Shown here piece by piece: positions 30,600 to 42,412 of a DNA stretch of 64,000 nucleotides (the stretch's first letter is position 1; each line of letters starts with the position of its first letter). The notes beneath the pieces were generated by a model. That model ran no database searches, was not told where the DNA came from, and was given only the letters and a program-made list of their open reading frames with translations. Position numbers and translations under genes: made by a program. The stretch spans positions 1-64,000 of the forward strand of contig ML978196.1 of NCBI GenBank assembly GCA_010015745.1, read 5' to 3'. This DNA is from Setomelanomma holmii (Eukaryota; Ascomycota; Dothideomycetes; Pleosporales; Phaeosphaeriaceae).

Positions 30600-31260
30600 T
30601 TGCCCTTCTGATGTAAATGAGTGTAGCCTGGCACAACTGCCCATAGCATGATGCTGTTCACGAACGGTCGGAATCGATTCCGCGATACCCCTACGCACAA
30701 CACGTGGACAGATGAACACGACCATGAACACGGAAAAGACAAGAGAAGAGTCACACGGCCTACCACAAGATACCGCCTTGGTCGGCATATCGCGTTCAAT
30801 ACATTGGATGTCGTACAGGGGTTATTGGCTCGACCAATGCACACGTTCGGCTCGGACGAGTGCACTCAGCCGTCTTCAAGTGTCATACGACTGCATATTC
30901 TCAAAGCATTACAGGTCGCCAGTTTTGAACTCGAATCTGTTCAACCCAGGGTCTCGCCCAGTGAAAAAGAGGCACGATGCCACTCTCTCAAGGTTTATTT
31001 TCACTGAAAATGAAGCTTGCTGGAGAGCTGTGAGCACGAACAATGTGGCGCATAAAATTTCTCACCAAGCTAGATCTAGTCTAAGATTGAATTACTGTCG
31101 CAATCGTATGTCAGTGAATGAACTTGCTTTATATTCCATAACGAAAGGATCCAGCAATGACAACACTGGACCAACACGAGACTACATCCTGCTCTACTGG
31201 TTGTCAATGCCGATGCCATGCGCTTGTTGTGAAGTATGACAAAAACAGCTGGACTTCAGC
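30600..31260. other. Intergenic between convergent genes
   Basis: About 660 bp without supported genes. Overlapping frames on both strands (up to 177 aa) lack family resemblance. It probably holds two 3' UTRs. Confidence 0.5.
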
Positions 31261-31917
31261 TTAGTAGTTTTCCCAGCTGGAGAACCCACCGCTACCGAAG
31301 TTCGAGCCATGTCGTTGCTGGCGCCGGGTTTCTTGATATCGTAGATCTGAAGCGCCACCAGCGAAGCCAGTGACACCGAACCCCCGATCGTTTGCACGAC
31401 CACGAATGGCATTACTACGTGAGATGCCAGCGCCAGTGCCATAGGTTCGGTCAGTCGTGTCAGAGCTACCAAAGTAGCCATCATAACCGTATCGTGGGAT
31501 TTCACGAGCCTCACGAACTGTTGCTGAGCGACCCAAGGAGCTAGAGTCGTAGCGACGTCGAGATGATTGGAACGGCTGCTCGAACCACGAAGAGCCCAGC
31601 GGGCTCACGCTTCGGTGCTCTGAAGGGTCAAAGCGAGCACCGTATGCGTTTCGGGGTCGCTCGCGTTCTGAGCGAGGCGGAGAGACGTCACGGTATTGGT
31701 GCGTCTCGCGTGTGGTGGCGGCCCGGCGAATGGACTCACCACCTTCATAGCCACCTGACCCACGAGAGGAGTAGCCTGATTCGCGATTGGTACGTCGAGA
31801 AGAGCCATAGTCTTCGCCAAAGGTGCCCGCTGGTGCGCCATAGTGGCGCGAACCGGAGCTGAAAGATTGCTGGCGGGATGAGCGATCAGGTGACAATGAG
31901 TCTAGCCAAGAAGGCAT
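31261..31917 (-). CDS. Disordered Arg/Ser/Gly-rich protein, 218 aa
   Basis: A single open frame from ATG 31917 to TAA at 31261-31263. The composition is dominated by Ser, Arg, Gly and Tyr, with recurrent SSR, RRY, GYxG and SP units (SRRTNRESGYSSRGSGGYEG; RYGYDGYFGSSDTTDRTYG). It has no membrane segment or cysteine pattern. It may be an RNA-binding or phosphorylation-rich low-complexity protein, but no family is recognised. Continuous codon bias and a plausible promoter-sized upstream gap support a real gene. Confidence 0.6.
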   Translation of the reverse strand: MPSWLDSLSPDRSSRQQSFSSGSRHYGAPAGTFGEDYGSSRRTNRESGYSSRGSGGYEGGESIRRAATTRETHQYRDVSPPRSERERPRNAYGARFDPSEHRSVSPLGSSWFEQPFQSSRRRYDSSSLGRSATVREAREIPRYGYDGYFGSSDTTDRTYGTGAGISRSNAIRGRANDRGFGVTGFAGGASDLRYQETRRQQRHGSNFGSGGFSSWENY

Positions 31918-32456
31918 TTTGACTTACTCGTAAGTTTTGCTGAGATGTGTTTTGTTGTTTGAAATGTCGAAGTCCTCGGCGTGGTTTGAGTTGAGTGGTG
32001 TATTGATGAGAAGTGGCTGTTGTAGCTGATTGATATATACGGAGCAAGTGCGTCGAGCTTTATATAGAGAAAACTCGTTTTACTCTCTTGAATACATAGT
32101 GCGCATGGGACCGTGGTGTTGTCGCGCAATGCTCATAGTGAAAGTACTGAGGAAGCGCCAGTGAGTGTGGCGGAGGTTAGGCTTGAGCGACAAGATGTCA
32201 CAGCAGTTGGTAGTGGTAGACATTGTGTACATTCAAGTCGATATTGAAATTGTGCGAGGTAGCAGCATCAGATCAGACTTTATACTGGGAGACTCGTGTC
32301 GGTGTGTGATTTACCCGTAGGAGCATCACTCGTCTAAGACATAAGCAATATCTTGCGTCACTGGGTGAAGTGTGCATGTGACCCATCGACAAACGTGGAG
32401 CAATGAGAAAGACCACACATTGCGAGCTTGAGAGAATTAACCCTATCTTGTAGGTA
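31918..32456. other. Intergenic, no gene seen
   Basis: 539 bp between two minus-strand genes. A TTTATATAGAG element at about 32060-32070 (plus-strand reading GCTTTATATAGAG; minus CTCTATATAAAGC) lies about 145 bp upstream of the ATG at 31917 and is a good TATA candidate for that gene. Confidence 0.4.
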
Positions 32457-34036
32457 TCAAAATGCTCTTGGAGGTCTCGCTGGCATCAGCGGCGATGGTA
32501 ATGGCGGAGCAAACTTTCTCAATCCATCATCATACAGATGATTCTCCTCAGGAACGGAAATGACCTTTTGCCGATTGAACACATACTCTGCTGTGGGCTG
32601 TCGCGATGGACTGCTTCTCCTTGAGCCGCCGGAAGCGCTGCTCTCCAACTCCCAGTCTATTATTGGCAGCACACCCACATCGCTCAATCTCTTTGGCATA
32701 GCCAATGGGTCTTTAGCTGAAGTTGAAGTAGTCGGGCGCGATTGGGGAACTTCAATCAACCGGTTGAACACGTTTTCGGGCGCTCGAGGCACGATTATGG
32801 GCGTAGTGACGTTCGGAGGGAAGCGCGACGCCGAATGCGAATGACAATGTTTCGACGACTGATCCAGGCCATATGTCGCAAGTGGACGACAGTAGGGTTC
32901 TGTGGTCTTCTCCGTCAGAGGGGACGTGGACGCGTGTGACGAGCGGGAGGAGGTGGAGTCACAAGCTGACGACCTGCGGCCCAAAAATTGCCTCAGACAT
33001 GGTGGCGCTCCATAATTGAAAGATATGGTCTCGGGATATACCGCCCCGGCCAGAACCCTGATAATGAAAGGGTGAAGACATGGCAAACATGCGCTTATGA
33101 TCGCCAGGTTCTGCGCGATTTGCTGGCAGAGTACACCCGCCCAACCATTGTAGGTGATATCGGAAAAGTTCGACCGATTGAAGAAGTGCAGTTGTGCACT
33201 GACAGCTGCGACAACGCTGGAGATAGTCAGCTTCGTGTATAGCGAGTCTTCTCGGTGAAGACTAACCTTAGGCGAGCCAGGAATACCAGGGATACCGAGA
33301 TCCTTTTCCGAGCAGAAAGTCGGACGTTCCAGACCACAAGCGGTATGGTGACAAGCAGAACTTCCACCACGATATTGGTGATCGCAATGTAGTTGACAAA
33401 TGCAACCACATCATAACAATGCTGATTACCCAAGAAGTTCCATGGCTTTGGCAAGTTGCAGGCGAAGGCTGTCACCAAGACACCGGAGACGGTCCAGATT
33501 GCAGTAAACCCGGCAAAGACCAGTGCAGTATACTTTGGAACCATACCTGGAAGTACCTTTCGGATTAAAAGGCACACCGAGATTCGGGAGCATCCCATGT
33601 TGGCAATGTACATCATGCACGCGACATATTCAGCCTGATCAAATTAGTCGACATACTTGTATTCAGCTCTTTACTGACCTTCTGAAACATGTCCTTCTGG
33701 CTATCGGTGAGATCGTGGGCGTGTCGACCTGGGACGTGGATAGACGCTACGGACACTGCGACCGTTTGACTAAAACTGAACAGCTGATGCTAAGGTCAGA
33801 GCTGGTTCTTGCTTATACTTGTCCGGTAGACTTACTGCTGCAAGACCAATGAAGAAGTCGTCCAGCCCAAGCTTTCTTCGACCAGTTCTCATGGAGAGCT
33901 TCATGGCAAAGCGCGCAGTGAGGGTACACACCACAATGGCAAGTAGTATCCATGACACAATGTTTAATATGGTTCCCCGATCAACAATCGGCGCTGTCTG
34001 CCTCGTGTATAGGTCATGGTGTACGAATGCGATCAT
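32457..34036 (-). CDS. Pth11-like rhodopsin-domain membrane protein
   Basis: Exons 33836-34036, 33679-33783, 33267-33634 and 32457-33216 give 477 aa; introns are 52, 44 and 50 nt. Seven hydrophobic segments occupy about residues 23-290. Landmarks of the fungal rhodopsin/Pth11-like family are KLGLDDFFIGLAALFSFSQT, MMYIANMGCSRISVCLLIRK, AIWTVSGVLVTAFAC, QHCYDVVAFVNYIAITNIVV and SDITYNGWAGVLCQQIAQNL. The C-terminal tail is cytoplasmic-type, Ser/Pro-rich and disordered. Members are candidate surface sensors in Pezizomycotina; Pth11 itself acts in host-surface sensing. No CFEM cysteines precede the first helix, so this is the CFEM-less subtype. The ligand is unknown. Confidence 0.88.
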
Positions 34037-34891
34037 GTTGACTTGTGTTCTATCTGAAGTCCCATAGGCGTCGCAAGCGATGTCGAAGAATTGGCGTCAT
34101 GAAGTCGTTCGCGCGGTACCACTCAAGTTCACGAGGTTCACGCTATGGCGGGGACTATGTGCTTAAAGCGTGCGTGAGCGATGAGCAACGCGCAAGGCCC
34201 ATGGTTGCAGAAAGCCAAGCCCGATTGAGGCTATGAACATGGAGGCTGCTGACGAAACGTCTGGGAGAGTCACGGTGGTACCTGCTTAGATCCCGTCTTA
34301 GTGGCCGGTGTTATCATGTTGCGTGACCGCTCGTCGCTAGACGAAGGGCAGATCAATGCTCGACAGATCCGTTCTAACGAAGTTACTCGAGTGCAGCATT
34401 GCACCATCAAATACCGGATGCGCAATGCGTGCGTCTTGCAGCCGCGTGTCTTGGGAATTCTTTGAACGATTGACTAGCATATGTTCCGATCATGATATGT
34501 GGAGCGACACATCTGCAAGGCAACGCGATTACGGGGCCGTGGTGCGACATGGAAATGTGGATCGTGATGGTGAATGATCTACACTTTCGGACATCGAAAG
34601 CTGTGTGGTGTTGGTTGGAAAGTTCCCGAAGGCGGGCACGGCGGGATGCAGGGATCTTTCCTCCATAAGCATCAACTAAGCAACACCATCACTATAAACA
34701 AATCTTCGAATTTCTACAGGTTGATTTGTTCCATGCTAGTCTGATCTTCGAAAGCTGCGAGATGTTTTCAGAAGCAACACGTTGTCATTTGCGCTGCGCA
34801 CATCGTAGCTTCCCCAGCTTTCCACGAGCCTGCACGTGACTTCCACGACTCCCTCTGAACCATTAAAGGTCGGCCCCAGGTTAGCCCCAAG
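34037..34891. other. Intergenic, no gene seen
   Basis: 855 bp upstream of the Pth11-like gene and downstream of the next minus-strand gene. Only short chance frames are present. Confidence 0.5.
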
Positions 34892-36345
34892 TCAGTTACC
34901 TGCCTCTGCTGACCCTCGTTCCTCCCGTCGCTCACGATCCCATTGCTCCAGCTGTCGTTTCGTGATCTCATCGCTCTCTTGAACCAAGTATCGGAAGTCA
35001 TCCACCAGGTATCCTGGCGCGACACCAATATTCTCAGGATCTGTGTTCAACATCATGCCTGTGACTAACGATTCCAAGTTTGAGCGCAGAGTTTGACTGT
35101 AGCCATAGCTGTGGTCGGTTCTAAAAACAGGTATGGCGGGTAATGAGACGCCACAGGCTTCTTCCAAAGTAATGCTCTGCAGGTACTCCGCCGTCGCTTC
35201 CAGCGGCTCCTCGACGGGAAGCTCGTATACATTTGGCACGACCAAGGGAGTTGTGTCTTGAACGTGCTCTTCTAGCACAGCGGACATGATTTGTTGGATC
35301 CATTCCCAGAATCGAGACTTCGCTCTGAGGGGTGACGTCACTCGAACCGGTACCTATGTCAGTTACCTTCTCAGTCAGATCAAGGACATTGTGTTCCCTG
35401 CTCTCGAGCTCATCAGCCGGTGACGTATGGAGAGATGCATTTGTCTATGTTGTGTCCAGAACCGTTATCTTTGTTGTGTGCAGGACCATTGTCTTCGTTG
35501 TGTGGAGAGCGCTCAATTGGCGCAGTCGTACGCCTGTTCAAGCTTGGGACCTGATTCTTGGTCGGATGTATCTTATCCGAACGTTTGCGCTTCTTCGATG
35601 ACGGAGGACTAAACCGCTCCGGCCTCAATGATGCGCGTTTACTTGCTTGTGGCGCTCGCTGAACATGTTTAGTCTGCTTCCAAGCTGATGACGACGCAAG
35701 ATCTTGAGATGTATGGACAGCCTTAAGCTCACTTGCAAGCTGACTTGCATGAGAGTTGTGCATGCATCTTTTGTAAGATGATCGCGTCGCTCTTTCTTGT
35801 GAGTTAGTTTGAGGGTGACTTAGTTCCTGTCTGGATAGATATGCGAGCTGCTCATGGTTGCCATGTTGTAGACCAGGAGCAGGTCGATAATGCAGATGCG
35901 GAGCTGACACATTCATCTGGAATGTGCGAGCAAGTGCCACATGTGCTGGTGGCAAGGTAGGTCGTCCTGTCCTATCAAGATGTGCGCCACCGACTGGTCC
36001 GAAATTGACGGCGTTTGGCACCCATGATGGAAAAGATCCAGTGTGCGCTGTTGCTACCGACTCTCGGCTCACAGCGTAATCGACTTGGTTGTTGGCTTGG
36101 GCGAGTGGTGATATGCCATGTGCATAGGGAAAGTGGTGACGAGGGACAGCCTGCTGTTGTTGAAGTGGACATGATCGCTGTGGCTGAGGCTCGATGTGGT
36201 GCGGAGAGTCGTCGTTTGTAAGATCGATGGGGTTGGGCAGTTGGCCGCCAAGAGCTTGTCGGAACTGTGTAGTCGCATGGTCAAGACGTGCGCTAACTTG
36301 GTGTTCTGCCATGCTTGGAGGAGGATAGTGGTGATGTATGGTCAT
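34892..36345 (-). CDS. Unrecognised nuclear-type protein, 460 aa
   Basis: Proposed exons are 35425-36345 and 34892-35353, joined by a 71-nt intron with a weak GTCACC donor and a CTGACATAG end. The N-terminal half is Gln/His/Pro-rich and includes PIDLTNDD, a motif of the SUMO-interacting type. A strongly basic stretch (SSKKRKRSDK) is a probable nuclear localisation signal. Just before the splice are three imperfect units, PHNEDNG, AHNKDNG and GHNIDKC. The C-terminal 150 aa are acidic and helical (KSRFWEWIQQIMSAVLEEHV, TLRSNLESLVTGMMLNT, DFRYLVQESDEI). No family is recognised. The splice junction is the least certain part; the alternative is two separate ORFs. Confidence 0.55.
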
Positions 36346-37426
36346 GTTCAGACTGTAACAATGAAGTATAGCAAGAACAGAAGATCGAGATGTAGAAAAG
36401 AGGTGAGCTGGTCGAGGATTTTGATGTCGAGGCGATACTTTTACCCTGCGCCGTGACAGTCCAAACCATGGTACGCACGATTCGTTCAGGTAACTTGTGA
36501 ATCTCGTGGGCCAGTACCATTTCCAGAGAACTCCAATTAGCGCGTATATGCTAAGTACCAGTCGTTCCGCTACCAGTATTGCTAAAATTGTTCAGAGCTA
36601 GAGACTCTTTTGCGACTCCGCCTTCACTTGACATGGTCGACTAGCTGATAGCGTCTCGTTGAATGTCCTTGCTGGCCGTGGGAAGGGTCAAGAGGATCAA
36701 TCGCGTGCGGAACATGGTCTGGTGCTGCACGTGCCGTCCTGTTCTCATGGTATTGATGATTGTGAAGACATATTGCAAGTTTTGAGGAGACGCTGTCCGA
36801 CGTGTGAAAGCATGCGCCAGAAATCCTAGTCATCATGACTGGACCACAGTCCAAGCGTATGCCTTGGTGTAGGCAGCTCTTGCGCACATATGAGGTCGCG
36901 TCTTTTCCTGTATGGCCACCGTTACTCCCATCTCCACTCGCGGCAGCGTCGATGTCCATAATACCATCTTCACAGAAGGTTCGTCTTGCCAATAGTGCAT
37001 TGCATGCTAGTCCGGATCCCACGGCTCTCACGGAATATGTGTGGTCTTGCTATATGATCAGATCCGGGAAGTCCGTCCTCGACTTGCTCCCGTCTCATGT
37101 CATACCATACTGCTAGGCCGCGCATAGGACCTAGACGCAATAAGCTCAACGAAGAACATGACCGAGGGAGACCGCGAAGGACAGGGTTCAAAATCTTCTT
37201 CGTAAGCGCGCTTTTCACTCTGGACCCGCGCCGCTTGTTGTACAGATCGTGTCGAGCATATGGTACAGATATCCCACTGCAGATGAGGAGAGTGCCAACG
37301 CCACTCGCTGCCAGAACCAGGCCAGCGAAATATGCAACCCAGCCAACCAAACACCATTTCTAACCATGTCCTCATACCGAACAATATGACGGCCCGCCGC
37401 ATGGTACGTGAACGCTAAAACGAAGA
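36346..37426. other. Intergenic, no supported gene
   Basis: 1.08 kb. A hydrophobic minus-strand frame near 37265-37350 (YFAGLVLAASGVGTLLICSG) has no in-frame ATG and no clear upstream exon, so I do not call it. The interval also contains the upstream region of the 460-aa gene. Confidence 0.45.
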
Positions 37427-38014
37427 TTACGCGGCGACCGCCATGCCGCCGCCACCGCTCGAAAGACCGCCGTCGCTGGGTGGAGGTGGCGGTGCGTCGA
37501 GCCGTGTGTTGTCGGCCATCATGCGATTGAAGCCAATTGACACTCCTTCGATGACTGCGAGCAGAATCGCGCACGATATCGCACCGTTGCGCATTGATCT
37601 GTAGCCTCCTCGTACCGCGAGCGAGCCGCCTGTGAAGAATCCTGCGATGATGGCATTCCAAGGATCCTCCTTCTTCCGTATGCCCTTGACGGCGCAGTCG
37701 TATGTGTTGAATAGACCTCCCCACACGCCAAAATTGCCGCCGAGAACGGGTGCGCGGGCTTTGATGGCTGTGATGGCGCCGATGCGTCGCTCGCCGTAGG
37801 GAGAGTTGCGAAACTATCGAGTTTGTGAGCATGGCCGACGACACCATCTGAGGGTACATACGCCTTTTACACCGTGCCATACAGCACCACCGACAGCCTA
37901 TCCATTGTCAGTATGTGTGGTAATATTGCGGGCAAGATGACATACACCCATGGCAAAGGCGCCACCGAAATCATTGAGGATGACCCATGGACATGGGTCG
38001 CGGGAGTGATCCAT
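37427..38014 (-). CDS. tim17: Tim17, mitochondrial inner-membrane translocase subunit
   Basis: Exons 37946-38014, 37862-37897 and 37427-37813 give 163 aa, close to yeast Tim17 (158 aa); both introns are 48 nt. The N-terminus is MDHSRDPCPWVILNDFGGAF, then AMGAVGGAVWHGVKGFRNSP across two splices. GNFGVWGGLFNTYDCAVKGI and the RKKEDPWNAIIAGFFTGG-type block are the Tim17/22/23 family signature. Tim17 forms the TIM23 presequence pathway channel in the inner membrane. The 36-nt middle exon is unusually small but is required for frame and conservation. Confidence 0.97.
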
Positions 38015-38850
38015 TTCGACTGGTAGACGGAGAGGGTTGGAGGGTTCAGGAGGACACAAGGCACAGCGGATGAGGGTGGCAGGCCGTGAGTTCAGATGAG
38101 AGTGACGGCGATGATGCACATCAACTTTTTCGCGTGATGTCGGGAGAACCTCGGACCGCCAAATGACTTCTGCCGCAACCTCATCACTCACCACCATCAT
38201 CAGCGACCTCCAAGACATCGCTCAATGCATATCAGATCCAGCAGAGTCAAACTCCACGATGTTGGTCACAGGAATCAGGATGCTTATGTCCAGATCTAGC
38301 AGCGCGATCATCGATGGTCTCTCACCATCTGCTACCAACCTTCGGCACAGGAACTTTCATCATGCTAAAAAACGCTGCTTTCTATCTTCCTTCTGTTACA
38401 GCATCTCTACCCTCAAGCATGTGTTTCGAAATCCAGACGGTTGATCCAGAGAATGATAGTCCTAGTCCACGTAAAGTTTGCGACAATCTGCTCGGCCATC
38501 TCAAACTACTCTATCGCGATTATTCCTTGTCGTACACAAGCCGTATCTCACACTGTCGTTCCCTCCATTTACTTCAAAACTTCCTCTTTCTTCCGCAGCG
38601 TTCTCTCCCCCCGGTCCACTCACCTCGCAGGTAGACAGACTATCGCTTCCCCTCTTCATCCTCACCTCACAGTACGAACTCTCCTTCAGCGCGATACTTG
38701 TTCAGATACCTCAATTGATCTCGCTGTCACCACGTGTGGGCTTGTGGCGTTTCGCGCTAATGGCTTGGCTTCGCTTTGCCGCCTTTACAAGTCTTTCTCT
38801 CGCGCCTCCGCCTCGACCACTTCCCTAACCCGTCCACTGAGCATTCCACT
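38015..38850. other. Intergenic upstream of tim17 and the dynamin pseudogene
   Basis: 836 bp holding promoters for the divergent tim17 and the broken dynamin gene. A pyrimidine-rich stretch (about 38560-38630) may be a 5' UTR or intron of the latter. Long frames here show no family resemblance. Confidence 0.45.
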
Positions 38851-41800
38851 ATGGCGGGACTTACACGAGACTCAGCTCGGAATGCACCAGACAAGCCTGT
38901 GCCCGCAGTCAATCCCAAAGCACTGCAGGCGAGCAGCACTTCCCACCAAAAGATCTCCGAACAGACCACCAGGACCTCTGAGCAGCCCCAACTCCGCGAT
39001 GTTGTGTCCCGCCTCAGCGAGCACCTCGAACTTATGCGTATAGAGGACCAGCATGCGCAATATACACAGTCTCAGCAAACTGCGAGCGAGGTCGATCTGC
39101 TGGGCTATCACGTCAAAGATGCAATTGCAACGATTGGTTGCCTCCATGGGCTCGGACTCCAGCATGGGGATCTTCCGCTTCCCAAGATCATTATGCTAGG
39201 TGAGTCGCATGTAGATGGGCATAGCTACGAGCTGCTCAATACTAATGGACGCAGGCGAGCAGTCGACCGGTAAATCTTCTGTCATTGAAGCGATCTCCGG
39301 GATTAAGACGCCACAATCTGATGGTACTTGCACATGCTGTAAGTGTTGAATGCGAAGTGGTTATAAATCATACTGACTTCCCGCCTTTTCTCCTCTGTAG
39401 GCCCTCTCTTCATTACATTGGAGTCACCGGATGACCCTCACGCGAAGTGGACTGCTCGTGTATCGCTTCGTCGGTACTTTCAATGCGATGACAAGACTAG
39501 TGCCGAGCGTCGCTTTCCCAGCTATATTCAGCTACCTCGGCCGACTCCCTTACACTTCATGTCAACCGAGGATCCTGATAGGCTCGAGACAATCATCAGT
39601 CGTGCGCAGCTAGCCACGATCAGCCCTCTAGTCGAGCATACCGAGTTTCTGAAGCCTTCCATTGACCGTCTTGATGGCTTTCACTGGACTGGCTTCAGTC
39701 CCAACGTCGTCGAAATCACCATAAGCCACCCTGGCCTTCCATCACTAAGTATCTACGATTTGCCGGGCATTATTGGTCAATCCGACACTGCACTAGAGGT
39801 GCAATTAGTCAGGGATCTCGTCACAGACTATATCAAGGATCCAGAGGCATTGATACTGGTCACTTGCTCCTTGGCTAATGACATTGCCAATTCTGTTGCT
39901 GGCGGTATCTCACGGGATCTCAAGGCTGATAAGCGTTGCGTTAATGAGTGCCGAGGTCCCGGGGCTTATATGAAATCTTCTGCTAACGAGCGAGGAAGGC
40001 ATCTTGACCAAACCTGATCAGATCCCTGAAGGCACCAGCCATGCTATGTTCAGCGATATCTTCGACCACAAACGTTTCGCTCTCGGTCATGGCTATTTCG
40101 TTGTTCGCAACCTTGGGCAGGACCAGCTCGATGCCGGTTTCACTCATCAAGATGCTCGCATCCAGGAGCAACACTTCTTCGACAACGAGGAACCCTGGGC
40201 AACCAAGCTCCGACACCACGAGTCGCGCTTTGGCACAGTCAACCTCCAAAGTGTCCTGTCTGGCAAGCTGGCTGAGCGGATTATAATGCAGCTCCCAACC
40301 ATTTAGAAGGAAACAGACACACGGATCCGCGAGGTTGAGGATCGCCTCAAACACTACTCCGAGCCGCCCACACACAACGCCTCGCGCATCATCTTCGATC
40401 TTGTGCTCAATTTCTCGCAAGAACTCCGCCAAGAGATACAGGCGGAGTATCCTTGTAAGAATTGGAGCAACAAATGGCGGGCTTTGCAGAAGTCATTCTT
40501 TGATGGTCTCGTTAGTCTGAAGCCGACCTTGACCACTTTAGCTCGCAAGGATTACGGTATCTTCGCTACATCCACGAGCGCTGTCATTCTCAATGCGCAT
40601 TCGGGTCATTCATTCAACGACTCGATTGTCATTGACGAAGAAGATGAAGATGATGGCGCCGCTGAGGGAGACATTCAGATGCTGGATATGCCAGAGACGC
40701 CTACGAAAAAGTGTAAGGTTGAAGAGACTCCAGCTCCTTCCCTATTCACCAGGGCTTCGCCTTTGTCTCAGGACGCAAAAGAAGAAAGTCCCGATTTTAG
40801 CGATAAAAAGGCTAAGTTCCAGCTCGATGCCCTAGCAGGCCACCTCGTGGACAACTCGAAATCAAGAATTCCAGGCAAGATAGAGCCAAGAGTCGTCAAC
40901 GACATGATGATCGCAACACCTGGCCACTGGCAACTCCCCCTTAATGACCTTTTCACAAGGCTTGAACATCAGCTTACAAGTCAGGTCAAAGAGCTCTTTC
41001 ACAAGCACTTCGCTAAGTGGGAAGGTACTGCGTTGTACGGAGCTGCATGAAAGATTATCGGAGAGATGCTGGACTTAAACCTGCATCAGCAACGAACTAC
41101 CATGGCAGACGAAAGTCTAAATGATGAGCTGGAAGGTCCATATATCTTTCATTCTGACATCTTCCATCAAGACAAGGACGCCATTCTTCAGACCTATCGC
41201 CAGGCTCGCTTCAAGGCCCGCCTGAATGTATACCGAAAGGAGCGATTTCAGAAGACTCGCAAGGTTATGACACCAGCCGAGGAAGCTAAGATGCTCAAAG
41301 ATCCTAAGATGATAGCATTGCTCAATCGCGAGCCTTACAATGTCGAGCTAGATGTGGCAGCAGAGGTCACTACGTACTACATGCTTGCCGCGCGTCGTTT
41401 CCACGACAGTATCTGCATGCGCATTGAGTCAAAATTCTTCAAGCAACTGCGAACCCAGCTCCGGGATGAGCTTGAGAATAGGCTGGGCATTCATGATGAG
41501 AAAGAAGGTATGTCCAAGGCCGTGTTATGCCCGACTGCATCTTGCTCAGCAATTAGCAGGATTCTGTACCGCCATCGACCTTCTTGCAGAGCAGTCTGCC
41601 CGCGAGCAACATCGCCGAGAGTTAGTCGCACAGGAGGGGTGCTCTACTTCAAGGCAAGCAGATCCTCCATGAGCTGCGTCAGAAGAAGTTCGGTGATGTT
41701 CGTCTACCTTGCGCTTCGCACGATGTTGCTGTCGATGATTCCGGCTCCGACTCTTTTGGTATTCCGACTCCGCTTCCCGAAGGGTTGGAGGAGGTATAGG

Positions 41801-41985
41801 ATCTCGGTATGACAGACGTGCGCAATGTTCTTGCGGTCCTTCCTCCACGTGAATATGAGATGACGGAGACTAGGTACGCCTGTTTCAAGAGTATTCTCGA
41901 CATCCTTTGTTCACAGGAAGATGGCAACACAGTGGTAAGTCACGATCATAAGGTCTTTCAACAACGGGAACGCATCCTCTCGTGA
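38851..41985 (+). pseudogene. Dynamin-like GTPase, disabled
   Basis: Five exons can be traced: 38851-39199, 39255-39338, 39401-39939, 39995-41507 and 41560 onward. The GTPase domain is well conserved: P-loop GEQSTGKSSVIEA (split by the first intron), GTCTCCPLFITLE, G3 DLPGI and, after a splice, TKPDQIPEG. The middle domain and a GED-like end follow (FCTAIDLLAEQSAREQHRRE, then GALLQGKQILHELRQKK). Disablements: TAG at 40304-40306 and TGA at 41048-41050, both in an otherwise continuous frame; a one-base frame change near 41635; and TAG at about 41799. CAG to TAG and CGA to TGA are C-to-T changes. Family: dynamin/Mx/Vps1-type large GTPases, expanded in filamentous ascomycetes. No intact copy is in the window. 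Confidence 0.85.
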
Positions 41986-42412
41986 TCAGGCAATGTTCTG
42001 GGGACTATTGGATCTATAGTTGGGAACTACTTGAGATCTAGGTAAACTAGGTTGAGGATCTAACCTACCATTGGCATTCTCACTCTCTAACCCCTTTCAT
42101 GTCGCGTCCTCTGTATCCACATCCGTTTCATCTACATTGTGCAACCCCAGAGCTTCTTTCGACGACTGCTTATTTCTTCCTGCCCCCGATCATTGCGTCG
42201 AGACGCTTGAAGAAACTCACCATGCGCCGCTCTATAGTCTGTCCAGAGCAGCGACGCACTTTCTACTTCTCGCTACCTGCAGGTCTGCTTCTGCAACGCT
42301 GTGGGGGCATTGGGAGCGGATACTAGCGCAAATTGAGCGCGCATAAGTGCATCTTGCGAGGCTGAGCTAGAGCCCAAGAGAGCTGGAGGCATTGTGGAAT
42401 CTGCAGCTGTAG
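41986..42412. other. Intergenic in decayed island
   Basis: 427 bp between two convergent broken genes. Only short frames without family resemblance. Confidence 0.45.

Noticed and set aside
30332..30865. 177-aa minus-strand ORF at the end of the ctr86 gene
   Set aside because: It overlaps conserved coding sequence of ctr86 on the other strand and has no domain.
36970..37350. Hydrophobic minus-strand frame that could be a small membrane protein
   Set aside because: It has no in-frame ATG (preceded by TAG), and no upstream exon with a consistent splice was found.
37215..37880. 221-aa minus-strand ORF over tim17
   Set aside because: It is a shifted frame of the tim17 exons; the Tim17 signature lies in the other frame.
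38151..38850. Several 90-200 aa plus-strand ORFs upstream of the dynamin pseudogene
   Set aside because: They overlap one another in different frames and are Ser/Leu/Pro-rich from a pyrimidine-rich leader, without family resemblance.
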